DNA from: Sphingopyxis sp. DBS4
GTDB taxonomy: Bacteria; Pseudomonadota; Alphaproteobacteria; Sphingomonadales; Sphingomonadaceae
Direction: 5' to 3'
Length of the DNA stretch: 64,000 nucleotides
NCBI RefSeq assembly: GCF_024628865.1
Contig: NZ_CP102385.1
Coordinates: 136,351 to 200,350 of the forward strand
Shown: in pieces, positions 48,783 to 58,072 of the stretch
Numbering within the stretch: position 1 is the first letter of the stretch
Layout: each line of letters starts with the position of its first letter
Position numbers and translations under genes: made by a program
The notes under the pieces: model-generated
Database searches by the model: none
The model's input: only the letters and a program-made list of their open reading frames with translations
Told to the model about the DNA's origin: nothing

Positions 48783-49161
48783 TGGAAATTGCCCCCTTGG
48801 CTGTAGCGGTCACCGAGAGCAGCGCCGAGCGCCGCACGATGCAGAAAAACAGAACGAAGCCGCCAAAGAGGTGCAGAAGCAGCTCGGCGAACTCGCCGCG
48901 CCGATCGCCGTCGGCCGCGAGATAATGATTTGAGAGATTCGCCGTTTCGGCAAAAAATTGGTCGACGCTGAGATTGGCCATCAAAGCGAAGAAGCCGAGC
49001 AGAAGACCGCCGGCAGCCAGACAGTTGATCGCGAGCCAGCACGTTACCGATACGAACGAATAGGCGATGTCCTGGAACAGCGATCGTCCGGGGATTGTAC
49101 CGGGCGCTGACCGTACAGGAGTCGAGCCTGCGCCAATTGCAGATGGCTGCGCGGCGCTCAT
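48775..49161 (-). CDS. Small bitopic/ polytopic membrane protein of tra operon
   Basis: 128 residues. Two membrane segments (WLAINCLAAGGLLLGFFALM and LLHLFGGFVLFFCIVRRSAL). The start overlaps the traC stop (ATGA, 49158-49161) and the end overlaps trbI, so it is expressed with the transfer operon. Its position is that of small accessory genes between traC and trbI in other F-type clusters. No named family recognised. Confidence 0.7.
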   Translation of the reverse strand: MSAAQPSAIGAGSTPVRSAPGTIPGRSLFQDIAYSFVSVTCWLAINCLAAGGLLLGFFALMANLSVDQFFAETANLSNHYLAADGDRRGEFAELLLHLFGGFVLFFCIVRRSALLSVTATAKGAISND

Positions 49162-51734
49162 TCCGCCGCTACCGCATAATCGGCGCCGCCGCCCTGGCGG
49201 GCCTTCACCGATCCCGGGAATGCGACGTCCTCGATCGCTTCCGCCATGCTCATGCCCGCGGCCGTCTTCGCGTCGATCGCCGCGAACACTTGCGGGCTCG
49301 AGGAGTAGAGCGTCGCCGAATAGGGATCGAGCACCAACCTGCCCATCGCCAACATCTCCGGGCCCTTGATGAGCATGTCGGAATATTCGGTGCCGTTCCG
49401 TTTCAGCGACCGCATCATCGATTCGACCGCATCATTCATGTCGAAGCGATCGAGCTTCTTAAAATCCGCGATCGTTTCAGGCTTCTGCTGAAGGATCACG
49501 AACCAGTCGCTGTTCTCAAGCGCCGCGATCGACCCTTCGGACTTATAATAGTCGTTGAGCGACTGGGTCGCGGTAATGAGGGACGCCCCATATTTGCGAC
49601 AGGTACGGGCGTAGGTTTCGACGAAATCAGCCATGGAGCCGCCCTTGAGGAGCTGCCACGCCTCATCCAGCAGCAATGCCTTGCGCGTGCTGCGATCCTT
49701 CCGCATCGCCTGGCTCGACAGGAACATGATCGCCGTCAGAACGACGGAACGTAGCTCCTCGCGCGCGGACAGATCCGAAAGCTCGAACACGGTCAGGTCG
49801 GCGCCGATCTTCAAGGTGGACTGACCTGTGAAGAAACGGCCGTAGGTGCCAGCGCTGGAAAAGGGTCGCATCGCGATCGCGAGCTCTTCGCCCTGAATAT
49901 GCTGTCTGGCGTTCAGCGCCTCGATAACACCATCGATCGAGCCCTCTGTACCGCTCTTTTCCCATTCGGCATTAACCGCGGCATCGATCAGGCCACGCTC
50001 CGTATCGTTCAAACGGTCGATATGCCGACCCATCTGGCCGATGATCGCTTTCAGCATCGCGATGCAGTCGAGACGATAGTCTTCGTCGCGCTCGGCCTCA
50101 TCAGCGTCGATCATCGAGAAGGGATTGAGACAGAAGCCCGAGCTCATCGTGAACTCGACGAATGCCCCGCCCTGAAGTTTGCAGCTATGCTCGAAGCTGC
50201 GGCCGTCATCGATCACGATGACCTTCGCGCCGGCGCCGACAAGCGCCGAGGTCATTTCCTGCAGCGCGACAGATTTACCCGAACCTGACTTACCGAACAC
50301 CGCAACATTGTGGTTGCCGGCAGTGTTCTCGAAGGGCGACCAAAAGAAGGGCTGACCGCGGCGGCCAAGAAGCAAGAGATGCGGAATGGGGCCACCATTA
50401 TATTCGCCCTGCAGCGGCGCGATGTTGGCAACCGTCGTCGTCAGCATCGTGCGGAAGCGTTTCAGGCGCTCGAAATCTTTTGCGAGCCCATTCGCCATCG
50501 TGAGCGGCATGACCGAGATCAGCCCGGCCATCTGCAGATAGCGTTCGTCCTGGAGCTCCCAGCCCGCGGCTTTGTATACCGCCTTCAAATTGCGTTCGTG
50601 ACGATCGCCCTCGCCGTAGGGCGAGACACTCATCACGCTGTAAAAGACGCGAACGAGTTTCTGCCCCTGCCGGAGCTGGTCCTGGACATATTCCCACTCG
50701 CGCGACTGGTCGCGAATCTGCGGGGTGAATTTCGCGCTCTGCGAATTCGCCAGACTCGTCGTGCGCATGAACTTGAAGGCCGCACGCGAGGTGGCGGCCT
50801 GTTCATCGGGATAGGTGATGGTGAGCATCGTCGCCACCGGACACGGCATCCGGAGCTTATCGAAATAGGGATCGCCAATGAGCTTCACTGTATCCCACGG
50901 CGCCCAGCGTGGCGGCAGGTTGCGGATCGCGTAACAGCGAATATCGAACCGGTCGGGCACGATCTCGCCAATGTCGGGAACCCCGTCCTGCAGCGCGCCA
51001 AGCGCGCGAAACCGTTCGGTGCGGATGAGGATGCGGTTGGGATCGGTGACGATCTCCATATCCCGGCGCACCGCCTGGTCCGCGATCGGATCGAAACGGT
51101 TATAATCGACGACATCTTCACCGGACACAGTGGTCGGCGACGTCAGATCGTCGACGAGCTTGAGAAGCCCAACGGGATCGAGGATTTGCGCCTCGACGTC
51201 GATCGAGCGAAGCATGGACGCCATCGATTCACGAAGAGTAATCAGCTCCTCGTCGGTGACCTTCGCACCTTCCGGCACGCCGAGCGAAATGAAGACCCGG
51301 TGCGATCGCAGATGGAACGGAGCATCGGCGGACAGGCTCGACCAAACCCCTCCTTCGAGATAATCTGCGCGATGCTGTGCAATCCGCTCGTAAACGCCCT
51401 TCGCCATTTGGCGCGGGATGAACCACTGCACCATGCGTTCGGCGATCCGAGGGCTCATCCACTGCAAAATCTGGATCGACGTCTTGTCGGGAATACCTTC
51501 GGAGAGAAACTGCGAGATGATCTCGCTCGTCCGATCGTCGGCGCCGACCAGAGGCGAAACCTCCAGAATGAACCCGCGCGAGGCACTGTTGTAATAGAGC
51601 CCGGTCTTCGGATTGAAGCTGCGATACGGCAGCCAATCCGCAAACATCGGGATCGAGGTCGACGGCACCGCCTTATCGACCTTACGAGGCCCACCAAGCA
51701 AATCGCCCAGCAGTTTGTCGAACCAGCCAGCCAT
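49158..51734 (-). CDS. traC: Conjugal transfer ATPase TraC (VirB4 type)
   Basis: 858 residues, the F-type VirB4 ATPase that powers pilus assembly. Seen: N-terminal TraC region (PMFADWLPYRSFNPKTGLYY), Walker A VFGKSGSGKSVALQEM around residues 476-491, IVIDDGRSFEHSCKLQGGAF, Walker B KALLLDEAWQLLKGG near 685, and the GASLITATQSLNDYY and VILQQKPETI segments of VirB4. Cytoplasmic, at the inner membrane. The start shares a base with the traV stop. Length matches F TraC (875). Confidence 0.97.
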   Translation of the reverse strand: MAGWFDKLLGDLLGGPRKVDKAVPSTSIPMFADWLPYRSFNPKTGLYYNSASRGFILEVSPLVGADDRTSEIISQFLSEGIPDKTSIQILQWMSPRIAERMVQWFIPRQMAKGVYERIAQHRADYLEGGVWSSLSADAPFHLRSHRVFISLGVPEGAKVTDEELITLRESMASMLRSIDVEAQILDPVGLLKLVDDLTSPTTVSGEDVVDYNRFDPIADQAVRRDMEIVTDPNRILIRTERFRALGALQDGVPDIGEIVPDRFDIRCYAIRNLPPRWAPWDTVKLIGDPYFDKLRMPCPVATMLTITYPDEQAATSRAAFKFMRTTSLANSQSAKFTPQIRDQSREWEYVQDQLRQGQKLVRVFYSVMSVSPYGEGDRHERNLKAVYKAAGWELQDERYLQMAGLISVMPLTMANGLAKDFERLKRFRTMLTTTVANIAPLQGEYNGGPIPHLLLLGRRGQPFFWSPFENTAGNHNVAVFGKSGSGKSVALQEMTSALVGAGAKVIVIDDGRSFEHSCKLQGGAFVEFTMSSGFCLNPFSMIDADEAERDEDYRLDCIAMLKAIIGQMGRHIDRLNDTERGLIDAAVNAEWEKSGTEGSIDGVIEALNARQHIQGEELAIAMRPFSSAGTYGRFFTGQSTLKIGADLTVFELSDLSAREELRSVVLTAIMFLSSQAMRKDRSTRKALLLDEAWQLLKGGSMADFVETYARTCRKYGASLITATQSLNDYYKSEGSIAALENSDWFVILQQKPETIADFKKLDRFDMNDAVESMMRSLKRNGTEYSDMLIKGPEMLAMGRLVLDPYSATLYSSSPQVFAAIDAKTAAGMSMAEAIEDVAFPGSVKARQGGGADYAVAAE

Positions 51735-52354
51735 CAGTTGCCGTCCGGCGTCGGTTGAGCGGCCAGCGCGGGCGTCGACACAACAGCGTCGCCGGTGTCG
51801 CTGACTTGCGGGGTGCTGTTTGACGGCGGCACTTCGACGGGCTCCGGACCTTTCCGTCCCGCGAGACGTCGTTCGACTTCGGCGCGAAATGCCTCCCCCG
51901 TTACAGCCTTACCTGCCGCCCCCACCGCGGCGCTCGCTATTTCAGCAGGAGCCGGCGCGCCGGCGGCAAGCTCTACCAGCGACAATCGCGCGGGTCGGGG
52001 CGAGCCCGCCGCAATCTGGTTGTCGCCGTTCGCCGCGGCGGCGAACTGGGGCTCAACGTATACGATGGTTTCGTCGCGCCAACGACCGAAACGATCGGTC
52101 CTCGCCGGCAAGACCACTTTTAGCGAACCCGCCGACTGGGGAACCGACGCATTCGGAGCCGCCGCACCCGCCACAGCGCCTGAGGCGACCCCGCCTGTCA
52201 TCGCCGCAATGGCCTGATCGTCGATGTTCGAGGTAGGCGAGCAAATCCCGTCCGGTGCGCGGCAGATGAAATTGCCCTTGATATTGCCGCCCATCGACGC
52301 GCACCCGCCGAGGGAAATGAGGCAAGCCCCTGCGACCAGACCCAAGCTACGCAT
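51734..52354 (-). CDS. traV: Lipoprotein TraV
   Basis: 206 residues from ATG 52354: MRSLGLVAGACLISLGGCAS, with the lipobox LGGC. A Cys-bearing region (FICRAPDGICSPTSN) and a Pro/Ala-rich remainder follow. TraV is the VirB7-like outer-membrane lipoprotein that with TraK and TraB forms the core complex. Begins four bases after the stop of the membrane gene and ends overlapping the traC start. An in-frame ATG at 52432 overlaps the upstream gene and lacks a signal. Confidence 0.9.
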   Translation of the reverse strand: MRSLGLVAGACLISLGGCASMGGNIKGNFICRAPDGICSPTSNIDDQAIAAMTGGVASGAVAGAAAPNASVPQSAGSLKVVLPARTDRFGRWRDETIVYVEPQFAAAANGDNQIAAGSPRPARLSLVELAAGAPAPAEIASAAVGAAGKAVTGEAFRAEVERRLAGRKGPEPVEVPPSNSTPQVSDTGDAVVSTPALAAQPTPDGN

Positions 52355-52358
52355 ATCG

Positions 52359-52613
52359 TCAGCTCCTTCCGTTGCCGATTTCGAGAATCTGAGCGCGCCT
52401 CGACCGAACGGATCGCAGCGCCATCGCTCCACCCGCCATGCTGGCGAACAGGATCATGCAAATCGCCAAGGCTTTGAAAAACGCGAACATCAGAGCGAAC
52501 CGACCTGCCGGTCCGAACTCCGCGAAGTAGGAATTGACGATGATGATCATCCCGACCTGGCTTGCCAGGAACAGGACAAAAATTGCCCCGCCCAATCGAT
52601 CGACGGGAGCCAT
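52359..52613 (-). CDS. Small membrane protein of tra operon
   Basis: 84 residues from ATG 52613 (MAPVDRLGGAIFVLFLASQV), two membrane segments (IFVLFLASQVGMIIIVNSYF and FALMFAFFKALAICMILFAS). The ATG overlaps the dsbC stop by one base (TGATG). Unknown function; perhaps stabilises the inner-membrane complex with TraB and TraV. Confidence 0.65.
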   Translation of the reverse strand: MAPVDRLGGAIFVLFLASQVGMIIIVNSYFAEFGPAGRFALMFAFFKALAICMILFASMAGGAMALRSVRSRRAQILEIGNGRS

Positions 52614-53440
52614 CAGCGGCCTCCCTTCAGCCAAGTCTCGAGCACCGCGCGCGGGCGATAGCCCTCCAGAACCGTGCCATCCGAGCGAACGAGCACCGGC
52701 GTCCCGCTGAACCCGTGCGATCGCGCAAAATTCTCATTGGCGTCGAGACCGCTGGTGTCACACGATGCCGGCGCCACCTCCGCACCCGCATAAGCGGCTC
52801 GAAGGGCCCGCGGCTTGTCCTTGGCGCAATAGACGCGGTTCGAAAGATCGCGTGTTCCAAGCGTCGAAATCGGACGCTCAATGACACGCACATTCATCTG
52901 CTCGAGCTCGTTGGCAAGGGCACGGCAAAAGCCGCAATGAAGATCCGTGAAGATAGTAACGGGAGTGCCCGAAGGATTGCCCCAGACGATCGCGCCGGTC
53001 GCCGGGAGCTTGGACAGGTCGACCTTCTGAGCGGCAGCGGGCGGCGGTGCTGCTCGACCTGCCGGACCGGCGGCCGCCATCTGCGGAACCGGCGTTTCGC
53101 TTTCTTCTTCGAGACCCGCCTTCGCCGCTCCACCCAGCAGCATATCGGGGTTCATTTCGAGAAGCTTTGCGGCCGTCAGGTCTTGTCGCGATTCCATGTC
53201 ATAGACGCGGCCGACGATGAGATAGCGCGCGGTCCCGTCGACGTAGAAGAGGGTCTTCCCGGCAACCACCTCGCAAAGTCCCGCGACCTTGTCGCAGTCG
53301 ATCGCCGACACTTGTGTTTTCGGCAGGCGCGTCTTGAGCAGCGCGGAGACCCGCGTGGGCTCGAGCCGATCGGCGGCGTAGACTGCCGTCGCGGCGCCCC
53401 CAAGAAGCAATGCGGCGACTAAACCAATCTTGAGCTTCAT
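52613..53440 (-). CDS. dsbC: DsbC-family thiol-disulfide isomerase
   Basis: 275 residues from ATG 53440 (MKLKIGLVAALLLGGAATAV, signal ends AVYA), with AAGGG upstream; an ATG at 53458 overlapping the traB stop is also in frame. N-terminal DsbC dimerisation domain (TLFYVDGTARYLIVGRVYDM), a Pro/Ala linker, then a thioredoxin domain with FTDLHCGFCRALANEL (CGFC active site) and a cis-Pro SGTPVLV. Periplasmic isomerase for multi-Cys proteins; TraN with >60 Cys and TraU are the evident clients. Confidence 0.93.
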   Translation of the reverse strand: MKLKIGLVAALLLGGAATAVYAADRLEPTRVSALLKTRLPKTQVSAIDCDKVAGLCEVVAGKTLFYVDGTARYLIVGRVYDMESRQDLTAAKLLEMNPDMLLGGAAKAGLEEESETPVPQMAAAGPAGRAAPPPAAAQKVDLSKLPATGAIVWGNPSGTPVTIFTDLHCGFCRALANELEQMNVRVIERPISTLGTRDLSNRVYCAKDKPRALRAAYAGAEVAPASCDTSGLDANENFARSHGFSGTPVLVRSDGTVLEGYRPRAVLETWLKGGR

Positions 53441-53454
53441 GTTCAGCCCTTTCA

Positions 53455-54786
53455 TCAATTGCGAATGAATGCGCCGTCGAGAAACACGATCTCGACTTCG
53501 ACGCCGGTCGGCATCTCGATGACGGGCTGATATTGTTCAGCGCGCTCGATGAGATATTGGGAGAGCATGTCGCCGGCCTGGCTCACGCCTTCGCCGATAC
53601 CGCCCTTGGCGATGTCTCCCGTGGACAGCTTCTGACGCTCGCCGTTCACGACGGTCGTCGTACCCGAGAGGAAGCTGTTCGAGTTGGCCGAGAAGCCGCG
53701 GCCGATACCGCCGACAAGGCCGGCGAAGAATGCCTGCATCGTCAGGCTACCTTCGCGGCTGACCACGCGCCCGCGCACGCCGGTCTTGCCACCGAACGCG
53801 ATGAAGCCCTTGACCTCGCTCTCGGCGTATCGCCCTCCCGGCTGCGGGCACGTCATCTTCGCAAGCTTCACATAAACCTTCTCCGACGAGAGATCGCCGC
53901 GAGCTGCGCCGTTGACCAGACAGCCATCGATCCGCGTCGTCAGCACCTTGCCGTTCTGCGCGACCGACCGCGCGGGCCCGACGATACGAAGGACAACGGG
54001 CAGCGGATCCGACTGCGACTGGACGTTTGACGCCGCGTCGACGCCCACGATAACGCGCGCTTTGGCATAGCTGTTCGCGGGCAAGTAATTGGGGCTGTCC
54101 GATGCGAAAAGATTGCCGGTCGGTGCGGCTTTGGATCCTCCACCGGTCGACGCCGGCGTTGCTGCAAAGCTGATGACCTTGAGCTCGCGTCGCGCTTGAG
54201 CTGCCGCGACCGCCCCGCCGCCCGTCGGATCGTAGGCGGCGGGGCCGCCAGCGCCATAGAGGGCGGTCGGACCCGCGGACGGCCGAGCGCCAGCCTGTGC
54301 TGCCGCCAACTGCTCCTTCAACGACCGATTTTCATCGTCATAGGCCGAAAGAACCCGTGTCCCTTCGGACGCCATATTCTGGTTCTCCGAGCGCAGCGCG
54401 TCGATTTGCGCCTGCATCTGGTCGAGCTGATCGCCCTGCCCCTGCATCCGGCGGAGCTGATTATCCTGCTGCGTGAGCCGATTTTCCGACATCGACAGCC
54501 ATTCTTTCTCCGAAAGATTGCGGGCCGCGAGATCATCGGTCGAAACCTTGATGTTCTCCGAGGCCATATCCTTCGGCGCGTTCGGATCGTCTTCAGCACC
54601 ACCGGCGAAGAAGAGCCAATAGACTGCGGCCGTCAGCAAAAGTCCGCCAACGCCAAAGAGCAGCATCCGCTGCCGCTTTTCGACGCCTTCGTTGACTGTG
54701 AGGCTCGCGCCTTCCGGAACCGAGGGCGCGGCCGCGGCTTCGCCGCGCGGCGCGCCTCGCTTCAGAAATGACCCCAGACCTGCCAT
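53455..54786 (-). CDS. traB: Conjugal transfer protein TraB
   Basis: 443 residues. Single membrane segment near residues 40-62 (MLLFGVGGLLLTAAVYWLFF), a coiled-coil (LTQQDNQLRRMQGQGDQLDQ, MQAQIDALRSENQ), then the conserved VirB10-like domain with YLPANSYAKARVIVGVDAAS, GCLVNGAARGDLSSEKVYVK, FIAFGGKTGVRGRVVSREGS and the C-terminal end. Spans the periplasm between inner-membrane ATPase and outer-membrane TraV/TraK. Located between traK and dsbC. Confidence 0.95.
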   Translation of the reverse strand: MAGLGSFLKRGAPRGEAAAAPSVPEGASLTVNEGVEKRQRMLLFGVGGLLLTAAVYWLFFAGGAEDDPNAPKDMASENIKVSTDDLAARNLSEKEWLSMSENRLTQQDNQLRRMQGQGDQLDQMQAQIDALRSENQNMASEGTRVLSAYDDENRSLKEQLAAAQAGARPSAGPTALYGAGGPAAYDPTGGGAVAAAQARRELKVISFAATPASTGGGSKAAPTGNLFASDSPNYLPANSYAKARVIVGVDAASNVQSQSDPLPVVLRIVGPARSVAQNGKVLTTRIDGCLVNGAARGDLSSEKVYVKLAKMTCPQPGGRYAESEVKGFIAFGGKTGVRGRVVSREGSLTMQAFFAGLVGGIGRGFSANSNSFLSGTTTVVNGERQKLSTGDIAKGGIGEGVSQAGDMLSQYLIERAEQYQPVIEMPTGVEVEIVFLDGAFIRN

Positions 54787-54788
54787 GA

Positions 54789-55595
54789 TTAGCTCCCTTC
54801 CTTCCGGGTGACGACGTAGGCCGACGTCGCCTGTCGCGGCGCCAGCTTCGGATTGGCGATCGACACGGCGAGCGCGTCGGAGGGCGCGATGCGCCCTTCG
54901 GAGATTTCGATGGGAGCCGACGAGCTGTTCTCGATCCGCACCACGCGGCCGACGACATCCAGCCCCTCATATTCGGCAACGAGCTGGACGGTGAGGTCAC
55001 CGGCCTGAACCGGAACCAGCGCCGAACGGCGCATCCGGTAGCCGGGAACTATCTCCTGCGATGCCATTGCCTGGATCAGTCGCACCGCCGTTTCGTCGGC
55101 GTCAGGCGCAGCCTCTTCCGATTCTGTGACGGCTTCCGTCTTCGCCATCGCGAGCGGGTTCGACACGAAGATTTGCTGCGCTTCGATTGCCTCGATCCGG
55201 CAACCGAATTTATAGACATAGCCCTTCTTCGTCGTTCCGAAAAACGACAGGAGCTTCAGGCGAAAGCCTTCCGGGACGGACAGATAGATGTCGCCGCGGG
55301 TCGGTTCGTTGACCACCGAAAAATCATCGAGCGGGTTCGTCGGCTGAACCTTGGACACACTCGCGAACTCGTCGCCGATCAGACTGATGCGCGTCAGATC
55401 CTTTTCCGACGCCACGCACGCAACGCGCGAGTTGTCCTCGACCATCACGGTTTCATCCGCCCGCGCGGTCTGTGCGATCAAGAACGCAGCGCCGATCATC
55501 GTGACGCCGAGCGCACGCTGAAGCCGATCGAGCGAGCGCGACGAAACCAGCACGCCGCCAGTGCCAAGTGCCAAAGGCATGAGCATCTCCATCAT
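54789..55595 (-). CDS. traK: Conjugal transfer protein TraK
   Basis: 268 residues. The ATG at 55595 overlaps the traE stop. A hydrophobic segment MIGAAFLIAQTARADE (residues 33-48) is the signal, so translation may also begin nearer to it. The mature VirB9-like secretin part is RVACVASEKDLTRISLIGDE, DIYLSVPEGFRLKLLSFFGT and a C-terminal beta domain (VVRIENSSSAPIEISEGRIA). Outer-membrane core complex component with TraV and TraB. Confidence 0.92.
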   Translation of the reverse strand: MMEMLMPLALGTGGVLVSSRSLDRLQRALGVTMIGAAFLIAQTARADETVMVEDNSRVACVASEKDLTRISLIGDEFASVSKVQPTNPLDDFSVVNEPTRGDIYLSVPEGFRLKLLSFFGTTKKGYVYKFGCRIEAIEAQQIFVSNPLAMAKTEAVTESEEAAPDADETAVRLIQAMASQEIVPGYRMRRSALVPVQAGDLTVQLVAEYEGLDVVGRVVRIENSSSAPIEISEGRIAPSDALAVSIANPKLAPRQATSAYVVTRKEGS

Positions 55596-56191
55596 TGGGG
55601 AGCGGGTAGCGTGGCGCCGATCGGCGCGTCCTCACCCGGCTTGTTGGGAACCACGATGCCGAAACCGGTCAAACGGAGCTCGACGCCCGTGTAATTCCAC
55701 TCGAGACGGAAGGTGCGTTTCACCGCGCCCACTTCCTGACGACCGACCATCGTGTGGAGTGTGCCCGTCGTCTCCGACGTCAGCCTCTTCGGATCCACCC
55801 GCATGGCTTCCATCGTGAAAAACTGCGAGACGCTTGAGCCCCGTTGATCGTTGACGATCTTGAGCAAATCGCCCTTTATCCGCCCGTAAGCCGACGGGTG
55901 GACGATCCTCAGAACTGACTCCATCCAGTAATCGAGGTTCTGGGGACTGCGATTGAGCATCATCACCGATGCATCGCGCGTGACGAGCTCGAGATACTCT
56001 CGGCTCACTCCTGCGCTGCTGATCTCGATTTGCCGCGTCAGCACCGGCTGAAGCACGATTTCACGATCGCGCTCCGATGCAGCTATCAGCGAAAAGATCG
56101 TAACAATGGCAAGGCCGGCGCTCGCTAGCACGAGCATGTTGCGCTGTTTAAGTACGCGCTGCGCTTGCGCCTGGCTGAATCCCGCTTCCAT
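55592..56191 (-). CDS. traE: Conjugal transfer protein TraE
   Basis: 199 residues. N-terminal membrane segment (MLVLASAGLAIVTIFSLIAA), then SREYLELVTRDASVMMLNRS, LDYWMESVLRIVHPSAYGRI and GRQEVGAVKRTFRLEWNYTG, the VirB8-like TraE pattern. Inner-membrane scaffold of the T4SS. Between traL (3-bp gap) and traK (4-bp overlap). Confidence 0.95.
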   Translation of the reverse strand: MEAGFSQAQAQRVLKQRNMLVLASAGLAIVTIFSLIAASERDREIVLQPVLTRQIEISSAGVSREYLELVTRDASVMMLNRSPQNLDYWMESVLRIVHPSAYGRIKGDLLKIVNDQRGSSVSQFFTMEAMRVDPKRLTSETTGTLHTMVGRQEVGAVKRTFRLEWNYTGVELRLTGFGIVVPNKPGEDAPIGATLPAPQ

Positions 56192-56194
56192 TGC

Positions 56195-56479
56195 TTACCC
56201 CGCCATCAATCGAAGATATGAAGGCGGAACGGCCCGGATGCCCATGACACCGCTGGGGAGATACCAATAGGCCATATGCAGTAGCCATGAACCAGCACGT
56301 CCTGCTTTTGCTTTCCGAAGGACCCACCAACCCAAGATTCCGAAACAAATGCCCCAGATGATATGCTGGGCGAGGATCCCGACAAAAAAGGGTCCGGCCA
56401 TCGCGACGAATTCGTCCATGGTCCAGATCCCGATCCGTTCGGGTTCGTCCAGCTTCCCGGGAATCACATAGCGATCCAT
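56195..56479 (-). CDS. traL: Conjugal transfer protein TraL
   Basis: 94 residues: MDRYVIPGKLDEPERIGIWT, then membrane segments AGPFFVGILAQHIIWGICFG and the YWYLP motif. Length and pattern match F TraL (91), a VirB3-like inner-membrane protein. Second gene of the operon after traA. Confidence 0.94.
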   Translation of the reverse strand: MDRYVIPGKLDEPERIGIWTMDEFVAMAGPFFVGILAQHIIWGICFGILGWWVLRKAKAGRAGSWLLHMAYWYLPSGVMGIRAVPPSYLRLMAG

Positions 56480-56537
56480 AACCGCCCCGCCCCATTTGCC
56501 CGGTCACGCACTCGGGTGCGCATCCGGGGCGCCCAGA

Positions 56538-56870
56538 TCAGATGATTGCCGTCACAGCCGAGGTGACGATCGGAACGCCCGTGCCGACGCCGATGCCGAC
56601 GCCGACGGGAAGAGCGATCTGGCCCAGGCTGAAGCGGCCCGAGGCCATGCCGGCGAGGCCGAGCGCGAGCGAGATGATCGTGATGATCTTGCCGCCCGAA
56701 CCTTCGAGGAACGCGGTGAATTTGTTGAACGCGGTGTCGAAGGTGGTGTCGGTGCCGGCGAAGGCCGGTCCGGCGAGCAGCACGAACGCGAGAAGTAGTA
56801 CCGCCAAAAGAAGCGGCACTTTCTCGCGGGCTAACAGCCCACGGTCTTTCGTCAGTGACATGGTTTGCAT
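56538..56870 (-). CDS. traA: F-type pilin TraA
   Basis: 110-residue propilin (start 56870 or internal ATG 56861). Long leader with a hydrophobic stretch (LLLAVLLLAFVLLAGPAFAG) cut after AFA to leave ~70 residues, and two hydrophobic helices (IITIISLALGLAGMASGRFS and ALPVGVGIGVGTGVPIVTSA), the F-pilin architecture. First gene of the tra operon; the S26 peptidase at 47657 is its probable processing enzyme. The divergent intergenic region 56871-57165 should hold the operon promoter. Confidence 0.92.
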   Translation of the reverse strand: MQTMSLTKDRGLLAREKVPLLLAVLLLAFVLLAGPAFAGTDTTFDTAFNKFTAFLEGSGGKIITIISLALGLAGMASGRFSLGQIALPVGVGIGVGTGVPIVTSAVTAII

Positions 56871-57016
56871 GGTTCATCTCCCATCCGTGTGAACGACGCC
56901 CTGATCGGGCGCCGGTGAGATGGGGGCTACCGCGGCCTCAGTTGGTCAAGCGTCGTTCGAATGAATCTTAGTTCAAAACGAGGTTCGGGCATTTTTTCAT
57001 CAATTACTCGGCATAT

Positions 57017-57068
57017 TCCGAACGAAAACTTCGTCACTGTGCCCATGATTTTCGCGATCCGAACGAAA
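57017..57068. promoter_or_regulatory. Direct repeats in the tra promoter region
   Basis: TCCGAACGAAA occurs at 57017-57027 and 57058-57068, starts 41 bp apart (about four DNA turns), with a degenerate copy TTCGAATGAAT at 56956-56966. They lie in the relatively AT-rich divergent gap between traA and the 57166 gene. Likely operator half-sites for a transfer regulator. Confidence 0.5.
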
Positions 57069-57165
57069 TTTCTGCACGCGACAACAAAATTTTCGGGCAC
57101 CTTGGACTCGAAGACGACGTGCGAAGATCGACATCAAAGTACCAGGCCATCGAAAGTAAATGGGA

Positions 57166-57525
57166 ATGCCAAAAAGCCAAACTGTGACGCTTCGCTACAG
57201 GGCTAGCGAAGCATTCTGGGAAATGCAGTGTCGCGCGATATGTGAGTTATCTATACGCGAACAAAGGGCTTTCTCCCTGCCAAGCCTGCTTGCGCATATG
57301 GCTGATAAGAAGCTCAATGAACTAGGAAAGCTAGCCCCCAAGGACCTGCTCTTTTTTGCGAGCACGGACCTAGTTTGCGGCGATATCCCAATCAACATCG
57401 GGGTTGATAAATGGGTCAACGATCGTCTCAGGAGAGTCCGGTGGCGCCTCTCTGACTTGTCCGGCACGCGAGTGACCAATATCCAGCTACACCGGCTCGC
57501 ATTCTACATCATCACTGGGTCATAA
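57166..57525 (+). CDS. Hypothetical protein divergent from traA
   Basis: 119 residues from ATG 57166 (MPKSQTVTLRYRASEAFWEM). A strand (QTVTLRYR) followed by helices (LSIREQRAFSLPSLLAHMAD) could be ribbon-helix-helix-like but is not convincing. C-terminus WRLSDLSGTRVTNIQLHRLA. Located where transfer-operon regulators usually sit; codon use looks less GC-rich than neighbours, suggesting recent acquisition. Function unknown. Confidence 0.6.
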   Translation: MPKSQTVTLRYRASEAFWEMQCRAICELSIREQRAFSLPSLLAHMADKKLNELGKLAPKDLLFFASTDLVCGDIPINIGVDKWVNDRLRRVRWRLSDLSGTRVTNIQLHRLAFYIITGS

Positions 57526-57640
57526 TATTCAAACCAGAATTGAGGACTTCTCTGCTTGACATTCAAGTCCCCCGAGGCTCGCCTATACAGGAACGAATTA
57601 GTTCATATCATAGGATTTATTCATTTCTCCGGGGCGCAGA

Positions 57641-58072
57641 ATGTCACTGTCAAATCTCTACCGCTCTCTATGTCGGGAGCAGCAATCAAGGACCGGCCTA
57701 TCGATCAGGCAGGTCGCCAACACCGCTAGATTGAGCCCCGGGACAATCGATCATTTTTTGGCGCATGGTGGCACGCCCAGCTATGATCGCTTGCTGGCGA
57801 TCAGTGACGCATTGCGGATTGACCGGCTCCGAGCCCAGATAGCTCTTGAGGTGTTAGGCTGCTCAGCAGCATATTACATGCCCGGAACTATCCTAGTTTC
57901 ACGCTTGGTCCACCGCCTGGCCGAAGCGATTTCTCACCCCGACAATGAACCCGAGGAGGAATTGAACAGCTGGCAGACGGAAGCGATCCTCAATCAGGCC
58001 GAACAAGCGGTTTGCAAGGGTCTTGAGGCGAACAGACAAATCAAGCAGCGCTTCCTGGCTCTTGGTCGATGA
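57641..58072 (+). CDS. HTH (XRE/Cro-like) regulator
   Basis: 143 residues. SIRQVANTARLSPGTIDHFL followed by AHGGTPSYDRLLAISDALRI fits a Cro/C1-type helix-turn-helix near residues 21-58. The C-terminal ~80 residues are helical. Its stop overlaps the transglycosylase ATG (58069-58072), so the two are coupled. Probable regulator of the transfer genes or of the hydrolase; targets unknown but the repeats at 57017-57068 are candidates. Confidence 0.72.
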   Translation: MSLSNLYRSLCREQQSRTGLSIRQVANTARLSPGTIDHFLAHGGTPSYDRLLAISDALRIDRLRAQIALEVLGCSAAYYMPGTILVSRLVHRLAEAISHPDNEPEEELNSWQTEAILNQAEQAVCKGLEANRQIKQRFLALGR

